DNA of 64,000 bases, taken from positions 118,943,498 to 119,007,497 of the forward strand of contig JAYESD010000008.1 in NCBI GenBank assembly GCA_036927565.1, in the 5' to 3' direction. Made by a program: the position numbers and the translations under genes. Below, one piece after another: positions 23,301-35,700 of the stretch (positions are counted from its first letter, which is position 1; the number at the start of each line of letters is the position of its first letter). This DNA comes from Tuctoria greenei (Eukaryota > Streptophyta > Magnoliopsida > Poales > Poaceae). Under the pieces are notes generated by a model. It saw nothing but the letters and a program-made list of their open reading frames with translations. It ran no database searches and had not been told where the DNA came from.

Positions 23301-24136
23301 CGGTTATTTGAGTACCGCTTGTTCACTGTGTCGTGACGTAGTAATAAAGAGTAGTTGTATTATTATGAATATGTTGCAATGATTATAATAATTGTATTGC
23401 AACTTGTATGGCGTAGCAGTAGCACAATTAAATGTACTATTCTCCAAAGATTTAACTTGTATGTAGCTTATGCAACTTTGGGCATGTAACATCGTAGACA
23501 AAACATTTCTTGTTTGATTGTGGAATTCATGATGTGTCATGCCTATGGAGTGCACATCTGCTACTTAAAATCTGAAAATAAGGATTTACTATTAGGCGAG
23601 TCATTTATGCAATTCAACTTTCCTATGTTTAGAGTTCTTGCATGTAGAGTTTCATGTTTAGGTGAGACGGTTAAGTCTTGTTGAGCTTTCGTGCTCACAG
23701 TTGCTATATATAGTTTTGCAGGTATTAATGTTATTGCTGCTGATGAGGGTTGTGCGCGAGACCTCAAATTGTCGAGGTGTATCTCATGTGAACCACGCTG
23801 CTGCTATGTATTCGCTATGTTGCTAGTGAGAAGCTGTCATAGGGCATGTACGTCTTCTCTAATGCGTAGACAGGTTGAGAGTATGTAATACCGCTGTGTG
23901 TACCTCTGTGTACACCATATTGTAAACTCTTATCATATTATGAAATGAAAACTTTGTATTTTGATGTCTTATATTCATGTGTGTTGCGGGGTGCTCCATC
24001 GCACGACACCACTACACCCAATAAGATATTTGGATGTCGGGACTCCGGTCCTCACAACCTCCTCCATACCTAATTGCTTATAGATCAAATATCCAACATG
24101 ACTTAATCCGAGTTGTTATAATTACTTCTTAGCATA
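20301..24136. other. Unresolved region, partly GC-rich, possible gene fragments
   Basis: 20480-21650 is GC-rich and open in several frames on both strands. A GTAAGC donor-like site lies near 21631 and a TTTTGAGCCAG acceptor-like site near 21730. A further small open segment at 22470-22590 ends in VPMAYSLEEDQTLTVDI. 23900-23990 is AT-rich with an ATGAAATGAAAAC tail. The composition suggests exon-like pieces of one or more genes, perhaps captured by a transposon, but no protein family is recognisable and no element ends were found. Confidence 0.35.
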
Positions 24137-24610
24137 TCACCAACACTCCTGCATCGCACAGCACCAGTGAAGGTTGATGCCATCATCATCGTCGAAGCAG
24201 TGGTAGACGAAGCTGCGCACGTCCTCGCCGCAGGCGACGCAGACCCTGCTGGGCTTGCCGCCGGCCTTGATTTCTCCGGTGATGGTGGCTTCTGGGGGCT
24301 CTAGGAGGAACATGAACACGTGGCCACTGAACAGCGGGAGCGTCAGGGTGTCCGGCGCGACGGCGCAGCACATGTGGAGGTCGAAGTTGCAGCGTTCGTG
24401 CTCGCACGTGTACCTGGTCCCGGTGCGTGGCTCCTTGTATCCGCCGCACAAGAAGAAGTGGCTGTCGTTGGCCACCCGCTTCAGCTCGTGCCCGGGTCGG
24501 CTGTGTGGTCCAAGATCATCGCCGGAGGGTCGTCTTCGGTGACCGGCACAATGATGGCTTATTCTGTTTTCTTCTTCTGTTTGATCTGTGGAAATAGGGA
24601 TCGGAGGCAA
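24137..24610 (-). pseudogene. DC1 (divergent C1) domain protein, decayed
   Basis: The open frame shows PGHELKRV, then CGGYKEP, RYTCEHERCNFDLHMCCA, and a second partial unit CVACGEDVRSFVYHC...NLHWCCAM. This is the zinc-binding Cys/His pattern of plant DC1 proteins, a large family of mostly unknown, often stress-related genes. The open frame begins with TTG, not ATG. A likely ATG position reads ATA (EENRISHHC), the first His of HPGHEL is Arg, and the second Cys of the first CxxC is Tyr. At about 150 codons it is shorter than typical two- to four-domain members. A TATA box lies 30-40 bp upstream, so it keeps a promoter outline. Probably a recent pseudogene or fragment. Confidence 0.72.
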
Positions 24611-24640
24611 AAAATAATGTCGGGCAAATTGCCAGTTGCG

Positions 24641-24650
24641 TATTTATAGT
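24641..24650 (-). promoter_or_regulatory. TATA box upstream of the DC1 gene remnant
   Basis: The minus strand reads ACTATAAATA about 35 bp before the open frame. It matches a plant TATA consensus and is correctly oriented. Confidence 0.5.
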
Positions 24651-24651
24651 G

Positions 24652-25070
24652 TAATGTTACAAGAATTCACGACGAAGGCAACGCGTTTTTCCATTCACCG
24701 AACGAATTAGTATCCTCTCGAACGAACTTGGTCCTTACTCCTAGACCCGGCAGTGTGGCTTCACCGAGTTAGGACGGGCTTACACAGAATAGAACAATCT
24801 GGCAACGATCGAGACCAGTCGCAGATTAATTAAAATTGACTTGACTAAGCTGGTCAATCCCTGGCCGCGGCTCGATGCGCGTGTTGTGTTCGGCGAAGCG
24901 AAGCGTGTCCTCCGCGGTTTATTACTACTGAGAGGTTGAAGAGTAGTTGGGAGTGTTGCTGTCGTTGACCCAGGACGGTATGTAGTTTCCTACCGAATGG
25001 CGAGCGGTTGAATAGATATGTGAATGTTAACCACGGAGATGGTTATGGCTACGGTTTGCAGAGACAGATA
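24652..25070. other. No gene seen
   Basis: Mixed-composition sequence between the DC1 promoter and the truncated LINE. No reading frame, repeat or element end was recognised. Confidence 0.4.
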
Positions 25071-25072
25071 AA

Positions 25073-26164
25073 CATTGGATAGGGATGCAGATTGCGTGTT
25101 ATGAAATGGAGCAAGCTTTCTTTTCAACCTACATAAAAATTGACATTGAAAACGGTCAATTGGCTTTGTTTTGGGGAGACAGATGGCTGGGACAAAACCC
25201 TCTCAAAGAGGATTTTCCCCTATTGTATCAAGTAGCAACACAAAAAAAAAGAACGGTGACCAAAGAATTGCATAACAATAACTGAATCAAGTCGCTTCTA
25301 AAGATAACAACAGTAGATGTGGTAAAGGAGTACGTTGACTTTGAAGGCTGCTTCAAACAGTCACACTCAGCCAAAGAAGGGACAAGGCCATCTAGCAGCT
25401 CACTGCAAACGGACAGTTTACATCACAATCAGCCTATAAAATCCAGTTTGAGAGCGCATGCACAAATATTCAGGCCCAAGCTTTATGGAAAGCTCAAGGG
25501 GAGCCAAAGGTGTTGTCGTTTGCTTGGATAGCGTTACATCATCGATTACAAACTGCGGATAATCTTAAAAAAAGGGGTAGGACAATAACGTGGTCTGCTC
25601 ATTGTGCCTGGACAAGATAGAAACTGTACCTCATCTACTGATTCAATGCCCCTTTGCCAACACAACATTGCAAACTGCCTTGGTTTGGATACAGGGAACA
25701 TGCTGGCAAAGGTATGACACTGACACCATTCAAGAATGTATCGAAATGGTGATGGCTGGTGTTGACAGGAAAGAGGCCGCAAGAAAACTAAGTATCATTT
25801 TTACAAATGGTGGAATGTTTGGAAGGAGAGGAACCGAAGAATTTTTCAAGAGGAGGAAAAATTTGAGATGCGAGTCGCAAGGTTAGTCAAAGAAGAGATT
25901 GACAGAAGCTTGCTATGGGCATCCTGCCACAGGCGCTCCTTGCGTGAATATAGTGACAGGCCTCAAGATGGGATCTCCCCATCATATTTGTACCTGTTTT
26001 TGTTCATTATTGTATTTCTGTGCGCTGCTCCATTTTTACTGCTTCAGCCTCTAAGCAGATGAGTTTTCGTGTAATCTTAAACATATGAGAAATGTGGTTT
26101 CCCACTGCTTTTATTTCTGCTATAATGAAACGGCAGAACAACTGCCTTATTTGGGTCAAAAAAA
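25073..26164 (+). mobile_element. 5'-truncated LINE with C-terminal ORF2 only
   Basis: The coding part runs GMQIACYEMEQAFF, ALFWGDRWLG, FPLLYQVA, then KLYGKLKGSQ/EPKVLSFAWI (frame change near 25500), and the zinc-ribbon RVT motif CSLCLDKIETVPHLLIQCPF (25596-25655). It ends with a 3' UTR including TATAATGAAACGGCAGAA and a short A7 tail at 26158-26164, the usual 3' end of grass L1 copies. 5' truncation is typical of target-primed insertion. I could not find the flanking target duplication. Confidence 0.75.
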
Positions 26165-26817
26165 TCTTTCCCACGGGGACCTTGACAATTGACGTGGTTG
26201 GTCGGTTGGACTGACACATTTTAAGTAGCGGTTCAAACATTCGTGTTGTTCTGTTAGCTCCCTTATTTCATCCATTTCGTTCTTGGTTGAACAAAACAAC
26301 AAGAGAACGTCATTAAGAAAAAAAAGATAAGAAGTATACAAAAAATAATAATTTACTTACATGTATAAGAGGTTTACGGCTGACCAGGCTTGAAAACGTT
26401 CCAGTGCAACTTGTCACCATGTAGTAGCCGCATTGCACGCTTCCGGGACGTTGTTTTCTACATATAATAAAGGGTCCGTCCAGATTTAAGTCGCCTGAAA
26501 TTTAGAACGATTTATGGATAACTAATATCTAATTATCATCATTAACAACTAATCCTTATAATTAAGGATTAATATTAAAATTAACAAAAATGACAATTTT
26601 TCTATGGTACATAAAATCACAAAATCATTTCTATTAATCATTTTACAACTAACATAATACTTACAAATAAAAAAATTAACAATTAAATATTAAAAAATTC
26701 TCACCCCCTTCCTTGCTGCCGACCATCGCACCTCGCTGCTCCGCTCTGCTGGCAGCCGAGTCCGCTGCTCCATGCCCCTGCGCCACCAACACTGTGCATC
26801 TGCGCCACCCGAGCCGC
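26165..26817. other. AT-rich spacer, no gene seen
   Basis: 26470-26690 is strongly AT-rich and repetitive; 26700-26817 turns GC-rich and runs up to the LTR of element H. No family was recognised. Confidence 0.4.
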
Positions 26818-27580
26818 TGATAGGATTAAGGTCCCAATCTTCACGTCGTAGGATCACAAACACGATAACTAGCTTTGAAGAAGCCAAGATAGATAACTAG
26901 TGCAACCTGATGAATAAAACTCGAAGCCAACTACCGTCTTTAACTGGCAACCTGAATCAATGATTCGCTCAACCACACTCTCTGATAATCAGCCAACACA
27001 ACTTGAAATCAATGGACCTGAAGCACCAGTTGGGAGCCGATGAAGCGACCGCTTCTGTAATCCAACGAGGAAATCACAAGAGCAAAGTGGTAGAGATCAC
27101 TCTCTAAATTTATTAGCACACAGCTAAACAAAGGGCTAATTTCTCATTGCTCAAGTCTGCAGAATCCAGGGAAAGGTTTCATATTTATACTAGGAACAAC
27201 CATCATAGTTTAGGTGTGAAAGGATCCTAAGTTGATGGGTTGAGTTAAAGAGCTTCCACGAAATGCATTCCCGAAGTGCCTCGCACAACCTTTCAGCTCT
27301 TGACCTCCTTGCAATAAAATAGTCATTACTCTTGATTGGGAAGTCCAAATGACGCACCGTTTGTTGCGTTGGAAACTAGACTTGATATGCATTCACAACA
27401 TGTGTAATATGAACCAGGGGACGTGCCAGGGTGGTACAGAATTGCACGTGAAGTTGGAGTTTTTGGAGTGTAAAGTTCGGACAGTGTGAGCCGGCTTGGT
27501 TTAGCTCAAACAGCCCGAATTCGTTCGGATGGTGCGAACCAACTTGGTTTCTTCTAGTTCTTGTCGTGTGTAGCTAATCA
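26818..27580 (-). repeat. 3' LTR of gypsy H
   Basis: On the minus strand it begins TGATTAGC directly after the pol stop codon (TGA overlaps the LTR start) and the purine-rich TCTGGGGA. It ends CCTATCA. A TATA box GTATAAATAT lies at 27181-27192. The inverted ends TGAT...ATCA support the limits. Length is 763 bp. The flanking duplication cannot be verified. Confidence 0.72.
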
Positions 27581-27820
27581 TCCCCAGATAATATTTTTAA
27601 GTAGTATAAAATTATCACGTATATTATTATTGAATTTGACTAGGATCAACATCACATGTGATTGTACCTTTTTGGCACGACTTCTTGTCAAAGGTCCATG
27701 GTTGGTATTACTTGAAGTACCTTGCACTTTGTTCATTGGTTGGATTGTATGTATAGGTGGGATGTCCACATCACCCCCCCCCCCCCCCACTTTAAAATGA
27801 GTCGTCCTCAACTCTATTTC
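27581..27820 (-). pseudogene. C-terminus of gypsy H pol, separated from the rest by element N
   Basis: The minus frame reads EIELRTTHFK, a Gly run from the C16 tract at 27773-27788, and NHGPLTRSRAKKVQ, ending IIWG and a stop at the LTR border. The same frame resumes at 40108 as ...VVDLSPVLGD, so N split one gene. This tail follows the integrase in this gypsy group; its function is unclear. The Gly/poly-C run is probably an expanded simple repeat. Confidence 0.75.
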
Positions 27821-30800
27821 TGTCACACCTGGTAAAAAAGAAGACAACCAGATGCTTTCCACATGTATGTCAGGATCAGTTCAACTCATACATGTGTAGA
27901 GGAAAGTGAAATACTAAATATAATACCATGTTCGAGTACATCACCTTATTACATAAATGACCTTCCAGGTCTAAAAGAAAATAACACAAGCAACGGATAA
28001 ACAAGAAAAAGGGCTCCAAGCACAGGTATTGTACGAGGGAGTGCCAGCCTAGAACATCTTTTCGGGATCTCCGTAGAAGTCCTGGTTCTCCACCTCTTCA
28101 TCTTCGTAGACTGGGGGGGAAGTATGCAACTAACAAGTTTGAGTACCAACGGTACTCGCAAGTTGGGAAGTTATGACATGTGTGGTTTACAACAAGGAAG
28201 GCAAATAATAGGTAAAGCACTATAACAGTTACAACCTACTCTTAAATGTTATTAAGCACCTACATCTAGGTGAAATACCAACAGTTATCCCAAAATTAAT
28301 CTAGGTAAGACCAAACCCAAACCATCCATTATGTGACCATGCTAATTATGAATTTGGTTCCAAGTCGCTTGTGTCCGTGAGCACGGCTGTCTAGACAGTT
28401 TGACAAGACTCTGCAGAGTGTGTATCCTTTACCCACAGTTCATGATTTCATCCCCTGTTGCCAGGTGGACTAAGGTAAACCTCCCTGATGCCAATGGTAG
28501 CTAACCACATTACACACTTCCATAGGTGTATGGCCAGGAGATCACTACGAGGTGTTTCCGATGCTTCTCGCGACTTGCAATGGGTACTCTAAGGTTTTAC
28601 CGCTCTGGCACCTGGAGTCTATTTTCCCTCCGCCAGGAGAAGCCCCCTCTTGAGCCATGCGGATCCCAAGGCAAAACCCACTCCCTGCCCGTTCAATTAC
28701 CTATGCTACATCGGGAGAGACCAAATTACTAAATCAAATTGTCCCATATACAATTCTGTGGTGATACTAAAAGGCTTAGCAACTTCTTCCATAAACCGGT
28801 CCTTAGAATCCCATAGGTGTCAAACCCCAAACCAAGGTCTTGTGCACGCATGCACCAATCCATACAAAACCCCCTATGAGATTCCTATATACTAAAATCC
28901 AATATTGCCTTCAATTCATGAATCATAATACATCAAATGTAAACTTGTAGATAAATAGATTATATTTTAATTAAGCATGACTAAGCGTAACTAAATAATA
29001 GTAAAACACCCAAACCATGTTGACAAGGAATATTGTGGGCAATCTAGGAAAACATATCATAGGATTCATATTTTAATCTAGCATGCAACTAACTGAAACT
29101 TAACAAAAAGGGTACAAGATGGTCAAGGAACTTGCCTCCAAATTGTGCCTAGGGGTCGTCGGGAAATTGTTGCTCTTGCAGATTAAAGGTGGGTTCTGAC
29201 CCCGACTCTAAATTACGACAAAGCAAGAAAAATAACATACAATAAGAACACAATAAAATGCAAACAATTCAAATAAATGCAAATTCCTTCACAAAAGTGA
29301 TTTTAGGGTTGATTTAATTTATAGGCATAATATCAATTATTGAGAATTTAGAGTTAAGTGAAATATATTGAGTAAAACATAGTTTTAACAATTTTTATAC
29401 CATTTTTATATTTATTAGAAACCTATTATTGTTTTCTAGAAATTTTTATCCTTCAAAATATGCTTAAAATAGATTTATAATCAATAATGTAAATTTTACA
29501 ATTTTACACTATTTTTATTAATTATTTCTATGTGCAAAACAATTTTTATGAACTAAATATACTTAAAAAGTATTTTTATGAATATTTCATAAATTTAAAA
29601 TAATTAATAAAAATAATAAAGAAATTAAAATAAATAAAACATATTTAAATCTGTTTTTATAATTATTTTATACAAATTAAGGACTTTTATTTATTTTCTA
29701 GAACTAACAGGGGCTTTTCTATAAAAACAGAACTGTTCCAATGGCTAAAAATAATTTTTATTAAGTCAAGGGATTATTCTACAAGTTTCCGGAATTTATT
29801 TGCTATTTTATAATATTCTAGGGGCTTTAAAACACTTTTCATTATAATAACCAGTATTTTCCTAATTTACAGAAAGTCTAGGGGCTAGTTTGACAATTCT
29901 AGGGGTTAGACTTGAATTCCAGAGGAACCCAGGGGGTGGCCCGCAAGATTCCAGGGGCTTGGTCGCAAAACTGGCGGCGGGAAAAGGGGTTTGAACGTGG
30001 GCCGTTTGATTTAAAATGGATGGTCCAAATTTAAATAACTGAAGGGGTATCCTGGGTTTTAATCTTGGCCGTAGAATCAAAATGGACGATAGGCATTGAG
30101 CCACTTCGCCCCGGCTAGGGTCGGGAGTGCGCGCGGCGACGAGCTCGCCGGCGGCGGCCGAAAGCACGCAACAGAGGCTTCGGGTCATAATCAACTAGCG
30201 CAAATTGAGGAGGGGGACTAGGGGACCTCACTGAGGGTTGTCGCACGGCCGGAGGAGAGGCGGAGGATGGTCGGCGACGGCGATTGGTGGCGGTGCTCCT
30301 CGGCGCCTGACGAAGTCAGCGACGCAGAGGCGATATCCCCCGAAAAAGTTGTCCGGCAAGCTCCTGGGGACGCGGCAAAGGTGTTAGACAAGGTGTCGTG
30401 GACGGAAATTGAAGGAACCATCGCGAACGCGATCGCCAATACTGACCTCGACGGCGGCTAGGGTTTGAGTGTTTCGGGGTGAGGAAATTGAGGGGGGGGG
30501 GGGGACGGCTTGTATTTATAGGGCTTCCGTGTGGAAATGGTCGGCGGTCATGATGGGCACGATGCGCCTCTTGATTGAGGTGAAACGGTCGACATTGATA
30601 AGGGGGGGGGAGTGGACGGCGCGGTGATGTCGCGCGAGCGTTACGCGCGGGTGCGGCGGGAGGTGGACGGAGGCCCTGACAGGCGGGGTCGGCCTGTCAG
30701 CAAGGGGGGAAGAGGGGGTGCGGGCGCGGGCCAGCGCGGGAGAGAGGAGGGAAGTGGGCCGGGGGCGGGAATTCGGCCCAGGAGCGGGTTTTCGTTTTTC

Positions 30801-31019
30801 TTTTCTTTTTCTTTTCCTTTTCTGTTTTTTTTCTTCTCTTTTATGTTTTGAATTTGTAAACTGAATTTCTAGCAAATTTGAATTTTCAAAAATTCACCCA
30901 AACATTCAAACATGATGCAACTTGCCTTATATGAATTTTATTCCCAAGAAAATGTTTTTGTCTCATGAAAAATTCATTTTAAATTTTTTTTTCTCTCTAA
31001 AAAAATAGTGGGTGTTACA
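27821..31019 (-). repeat. 3' LTR of element N (3199 bp)
   Basis: It pairs with 36858-40103 along its whole length. On the minus strand a TATA box CCCTATAAATAC lies at 30512-30523. Downstream of it there is a G13 run at 30492-30504 (plus strand). The middle (29300-29870) is over 75 percent A+T by eye. ORFs within it are not conserved genes. Confidence 0.93.
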
Positions 31020-31033
31020 ACTCTACCCCCTAA
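31020..31033 (-). promoter_or_regulatory. Polypurine tract of element N
   Basis: The minus strand reads TTAGGGGGTAGAGT immediately before the 3' LTR (TGTAACACCC). It would prime plus-strand DNA synthesis. Confidence 0.7.
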
Positions 31034-31064
31034 AAAGAAATCTCGCCCTCAAGATTTGGACGTC

Positions 31065-34000
31065 CTAAGAGAATAGACTGGGAAACTCCGCCTTGAGGTC
31101 TTCTTCTCTTTCCCATGTTGCCTCTTCTTCCGAGTGATGTTTCCATTGAACTTTGCGTATATGAGTAAATTTATTCGTCGTAACTCGTTCTGACGTCTCG
31201 AGAATCTTAACAGGTTGTTTTGCATAGGTCAGGTCCTCTTGTACGTCTACTGCTTCCAATGGCAATTGTTCTTCAGGCACTCTTAAGCATTTCTTCAATT
31301 GTGACACGTGGAATACATCGTGTACATTTAATAAGTGAGATGGTAACTCGAGCCGATAGGCTACTTATCCTCTTTTCTCCAATACCTTGAAAGGACCAAT
31401 ATATCAGGGTGATAACTTGCCCTTCACCTTGAATCGTCTCAACCCTCTCACGGGTGACACCTTGAGATACACAAAATCACCAATCTCAAGTGACAAATCA
31501 CGTGGTCGAGTATCTGCATAACTCTTCTACCTTGACTGAGCTATCTTCAAATTCTTCCGAATTTCTTGTACTTGTCTCTCAGCTTCTCTTAACACTTTAG
31601 GCCCAAATACTTGGCTTTCCCCAGTTTGATTCCAAAACAATGGTGTTCTGCACTTCCGTCCATACAAAGCTTCAAACGGAGACATCTTCCAACTGGCTTG
31701 ATAACTATTATTATAGGAGAACTTGGCATATGGTAGGTTCTTATCCCAACTCCTACTATTTTTCAAAGCACACACTCTCAACATGTCTTCAAGAATTTGA
31801 TTAGTGCGCTCTATTTGACCGTCGGTTTGCAGATGATATGCCGAGCTAAAATTGAGTCCGGTATCCATAGACTCATGCAACTTGTGCCAAAATCTGGAAG
31901 TGAATTGAGTACCTCTATCTGATATTATCTTCTTCGGCACTCCATGCAGGCATACAATTCTTGCCATATATAGTTGTGCCAATCTTGAACCAGAATAGCT
32001 TTCTTTTACTGGAATAAAGTGAGCCACTTTAGTCAAGCGGTCCACTATGACCATATAGAGTCGTATCCTGACTGAGTTCTTGGCAAACCCACAATAAAGT
32101 CCATACTTATTTCCTCCCATTTCCATTCAGGAACCTTGATTGGTTGAAGTAGCCCTGCTGGTCTTTGATGTTCTGCTTTGACCTTCTGACATGTGTCACA
32201 TAGAGCTACATATTCTGCCACATTGCATTTCATTCCATGCCACCAATATCGATCCTTTAGGTCTTGATACATATTTGTACTTCCCGGATGAATAGAATAT
32301 GACGAATCATGGGCTTCTCTCAGTATCAGCTCTCAAATCTCCTTGATATCAGGTACACATATTTTCTTCCCTAGCCATAAAGTTCCCTGTTCATCTTCTT
32401 TAAAGTCCGGTGCTTTTTCTTCTTTCATTAGTTGCTTAATCTTCTGGATCCACTTGTCATTCTTTTGCCCTTCACAAATATCTTTCTCCAAATTAGAATC
32501 TACTTCCATAGATACTACCTCAGTATTAGTCACGATACTAAGGTTTAGCCTTGCGAATTCCTCACACAACTGCGGTTGTTGACCTTGCAGTGCCAAGCTA
32601 TTGCATTGAACTGATCTGCTTAACGCATCTGCGACCACATTAGCTTTTCCAGGATGATAGTTGATTCTGACATCAAAATCATTGATAAGTTCCAACCATC
32701 GTCGTTGTCTGAGATTTAGATCTGGTTGGCTGAAGATATACTTCAAACTCTTGTGGTCCATATAAATTTCAGTTCTTTTTCCTATCAGATAATGCCTCCA
32801 AAATTTCAATGCATGCACTATAGATGCTAACTCCAAATCATGAGTAGGGTAATTTCTTTCATGCTTTCTGAGTTGACGTGAAGCATAAGCCACTACATGT
32901 CCCTCTTGCATTAATACACATCCCAGTCCTTGTCCGGATGCATCATAGTAGACTGCAAATTCTTTCTGCATATCTGGCATAATCAACACTGAAGCAGTAG
33001 TCAACCTTTTCTTTAGCTCTGTAAAACTGGCTTCACACTCTGGTGTCCACTTGTATACAGCTCCCTTCTCAGGTAACTTGGTTAACGGACGAGATATTTT
33101 TGAGAATCCCTCGATGAACCGGCGATAATAGCTAGCCATTCCTAAGAAACTCCTGATTTCCCCAACATTTTCTGGTGTTTTCCAATTTAGAACATTTTTC
33201 ACTTTACTGGGGTCCAATGCTATTCCTCCTTGTAATATAACATGTCCTATAAATGACACTTCCTTCAACTAGAACTCGCATTTACTTTGCTTTGCATACA
33301 GCTGATGTTCACGAAGTTTTTGTAAGGATAATCTTAGGTGCTCCTCATGTTCCTCTTTGCTTTTGGAGAATATCAAGATGTCATCAATGAAAACCACTAC
33401 AAAGTTGTCCAGATATTCCATAAACACCTTATTCATAAGATACATGAAATAAGCAGGGGGATTAGTCAAACCGAAAGACATGACTGTATACTCATATAAT
33501 CCATATCTTGAAACAAATGCCGTCTTGGGTATGTCTGAGGGTCATATCTTCAATTGGTGATACCCTGATCGCAGATCAATCTTCGAGAACACACAAGCAC
33601 CTCTCAACTGGTCAAACAAATCTTCAATCATTGGTAAAGGATACTTGTTCTTGATAGTTACCGCGTTGAGTGCGCGCTAATCCACACACAACCTCTGTGT
33701 GCCATCTTTCTTGGGCACAAATATCACTGGAGCTCCCTAGGGCGAGGAACTAGGACAAATATATCCTTTTTCTAACAACTCATTGATATGACCCTTCAAT
33801 TTTGCCAACTGTTTTGCATCCATCCTGTATGGTTGCTTGTAAATGGGTGCTGTTCCAAGCACTAATTCAATGATGAATTCAATTTCTCTGTCAGGGGGCA
33901 TACCCGGTAGTTCCTCCGGAAACACATCCGGAAAGTCGCAAACAACTTTGATCTCTTGTACTCCTTCAACTTGATTGAGTCGTATTTTCTGAACTGGTGC

Positions 34001-34438
34001 TTGATCAGGACGGAACTCCACATTTGTACCGTCTGTATGAGTTAAGCATACTGTTCTGGTGGCACAATGGATCATTCCTTTGTACTTGGTTAAACAATCC
34101 ATTCCCAGAATAATGTCTATTCCTTGTTACTCCAGCACTATAAGTTTTGCTAAGAATGCTACCCCCCTAATGCTTATACTTACATTAGGGCATACTTGCC
34201 TTGTCAGTATCTCTCCTCTAGGAGAGTTGACTACTAATACTTGAGTTATTAATGTAACAGTCATTCCATGTCTTCTTATGAATTCTTTTGCTATGAATGA
34301 ATGTGTTGCACCAGAGTCAAACAATATTGTAGAAGGATGGGAATCAGTAGGGAACGTACCGATCACCACATCTGATGCGTCTGGGGCTTCTTCCAAAACA
34401 ACATGATTGACCCTTCCTCTGGACTGGTTCTGCTGCAA
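31065..34438 (-). pseudogene. Element N pol: protease, RT, RNase H, integrase, chromodomain
   Basis: Protease is ILFDSGATHSFI (about 34320). RT shows VIFVPKKDGTQ and FIDDILIFSKSKEEH (about 33370). RNase H is VYYDASGQGLGCVL and YMDHKSLKYIFSQ. The integrase zinc finger and core are present: MDFIVGL, IISDRGTQF, TDGQIERTN, that is D, D and E intact. The C-terminal chromodomain reads VQWKHHSEEEATWEREEDL (about 31075-31160). The frame is continuous except for one lost G near 32052 and about ten isolated stops (34127 TAA; 33737, 33677, 33269 and 31527 TAG; 33542, 32333 and about 31407 TGA). Several are W-to-stop or CGA-to-TGA. The chromodomain would direct integration to particular chromatin. Confidence 0.9.
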
Positions 34439-35560
34439 TGGCTTCTTCGGGCAGTTGTTGGAGTAGTGTCCCTTGTCACCACATATGTAGCAAGCTCCCT
34501 AAGCACTGGTGTCCTGAGCCTTGTTTCTTTGTTGATTCTGCTGCGATTGCCCAGTTGGCCGAGGATTTGAAGTCATAGGATGTTGTTGATACATTTGAGG
34601 GCGTTGCGGTTGCATCTGCTGGTATTGTGGGCAAGCATACTGAGCTTGAGGTCTGAATGAAGAGTTGTTGGTGCACCGCTAACCTTGATTATTGCCCATG
34701 GGACGACTCATGTGTCCCGATTGCTGTAGGTTGAAGCGAGGATGATTGTTGCTTGAAGACTGTCCCATCATCATCTTCCTTTTGCGGTCTTCTCCTTCAC
34801 ATTCCTTCTTCTTTCTTTCCATCGTAAAAGCTTTGTCCACCAGATGTTGGAAGCTAGCATAGTCACTGGGAGACATCATCAACTGTATCTCTGTGTCCAG
34901 TCCCTCCTTGAAATAGAATTTTTTCTTAGCATCAGTATCAACATCACCAGGGGCATACCGAGATAGTTGTGTAAACTTGTTCAAATACCCCCGTATGTTC
35001 ATGTTACCTTGCTTCAGTGCTAGGAACTCCAGACACTTGGCTTGAATCTCCCCTTTAGGTACGTGATGATTGCGGAAGTTTTTTCTGAACTCCTCCCATG
35101 TGATGTTGTCTGGATTGTCATGAGCTGCAGTGAAAGCGGTCCACCAATCCGCTGCAGGCCCATGGAGTTGGTGTGATGCCAATAGTACCCTTTCCCTTCC
35201 TTCACATTAGACAATCCTTAGTTTACTTTCAATTGTATTGATCCAGTCGTCGGCATCCATAGGTTCCACGGTGTTGGAAAAGCGTGGAGGTTGAGTGTTC
35301 ATGAAGTCTCTTAAGCAAAATCTTGGAGGTTGGGGTGGTGGTGGTGGTGGAGGGGGTGGTGGTGCTTGCTGAGCCTGTTGCATGTTGTTCACAATTTGTG
35401 TTAAATTTTGCATCATGTGTAGCTGCATGGCCATCATATGCTGCATTTGATTTGCAGCTGGTGCTCCACGGGCACCCCTTCCATTCCATTGAGGTAGCGG
35501 GACTTCATTGTTTTGATTGGGTGGCACACCACGTCCACGTCCTCTTCCTCTTCCTGCCAT
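34439..35560 (-). pseudogene. Element N gag
   Basis: It starts at ATG 35560 (MAGRGRGRGRGVPPNQN), has a Met/Gln-rich segment and a Pro run, then the conserved retrotransposon gag block (MDADDWI...; AADWWTAF; FRNHHVPKGE; LKQGNMNIRGYLNKF; FKEGL) and a zinc knuckle CYICGDKGHYSNNC (about 34450-34495). Stops at 35207 (TAA), 34679 and 34499 (TAG) interrupt an otherwise open frame shared with pol. Gag forms the particle that packages element RNA. Confidence 0.88.
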
Positions 35561-35700
35561 CTGAGATTGGGGTGTTGATTTAGAATAAGAAGATAAGAGA
35601 GAAACTATTCTATACGACTTTCCCACTATATGCATTAATAAGGAATATGAGAAATAAAGGTCATTTCATTAAGCAATCTCAAACATGGATAATCAAGTTC

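Noticed and set aside
27773..27789. Poly-C tract as a regulatory element
   Set aside because: It encodes the Gly run in the H tail and looks like a simple-repeat expansion.
27578..27862. Minus ORF spanning into the LTR of element N as one gene
   Set aside because: The N LTR starts at 27821; the part above it is fortuitous read-through, and the true continuation of the H frame is at 40104.
30612..30851. Arg/Gly-rich ORF in the LTRs of N
   Set aside because: It lies in the GC-rich promoter-proximal part of the LTR and is not kept in one frame between the two copies; probably non-coding.
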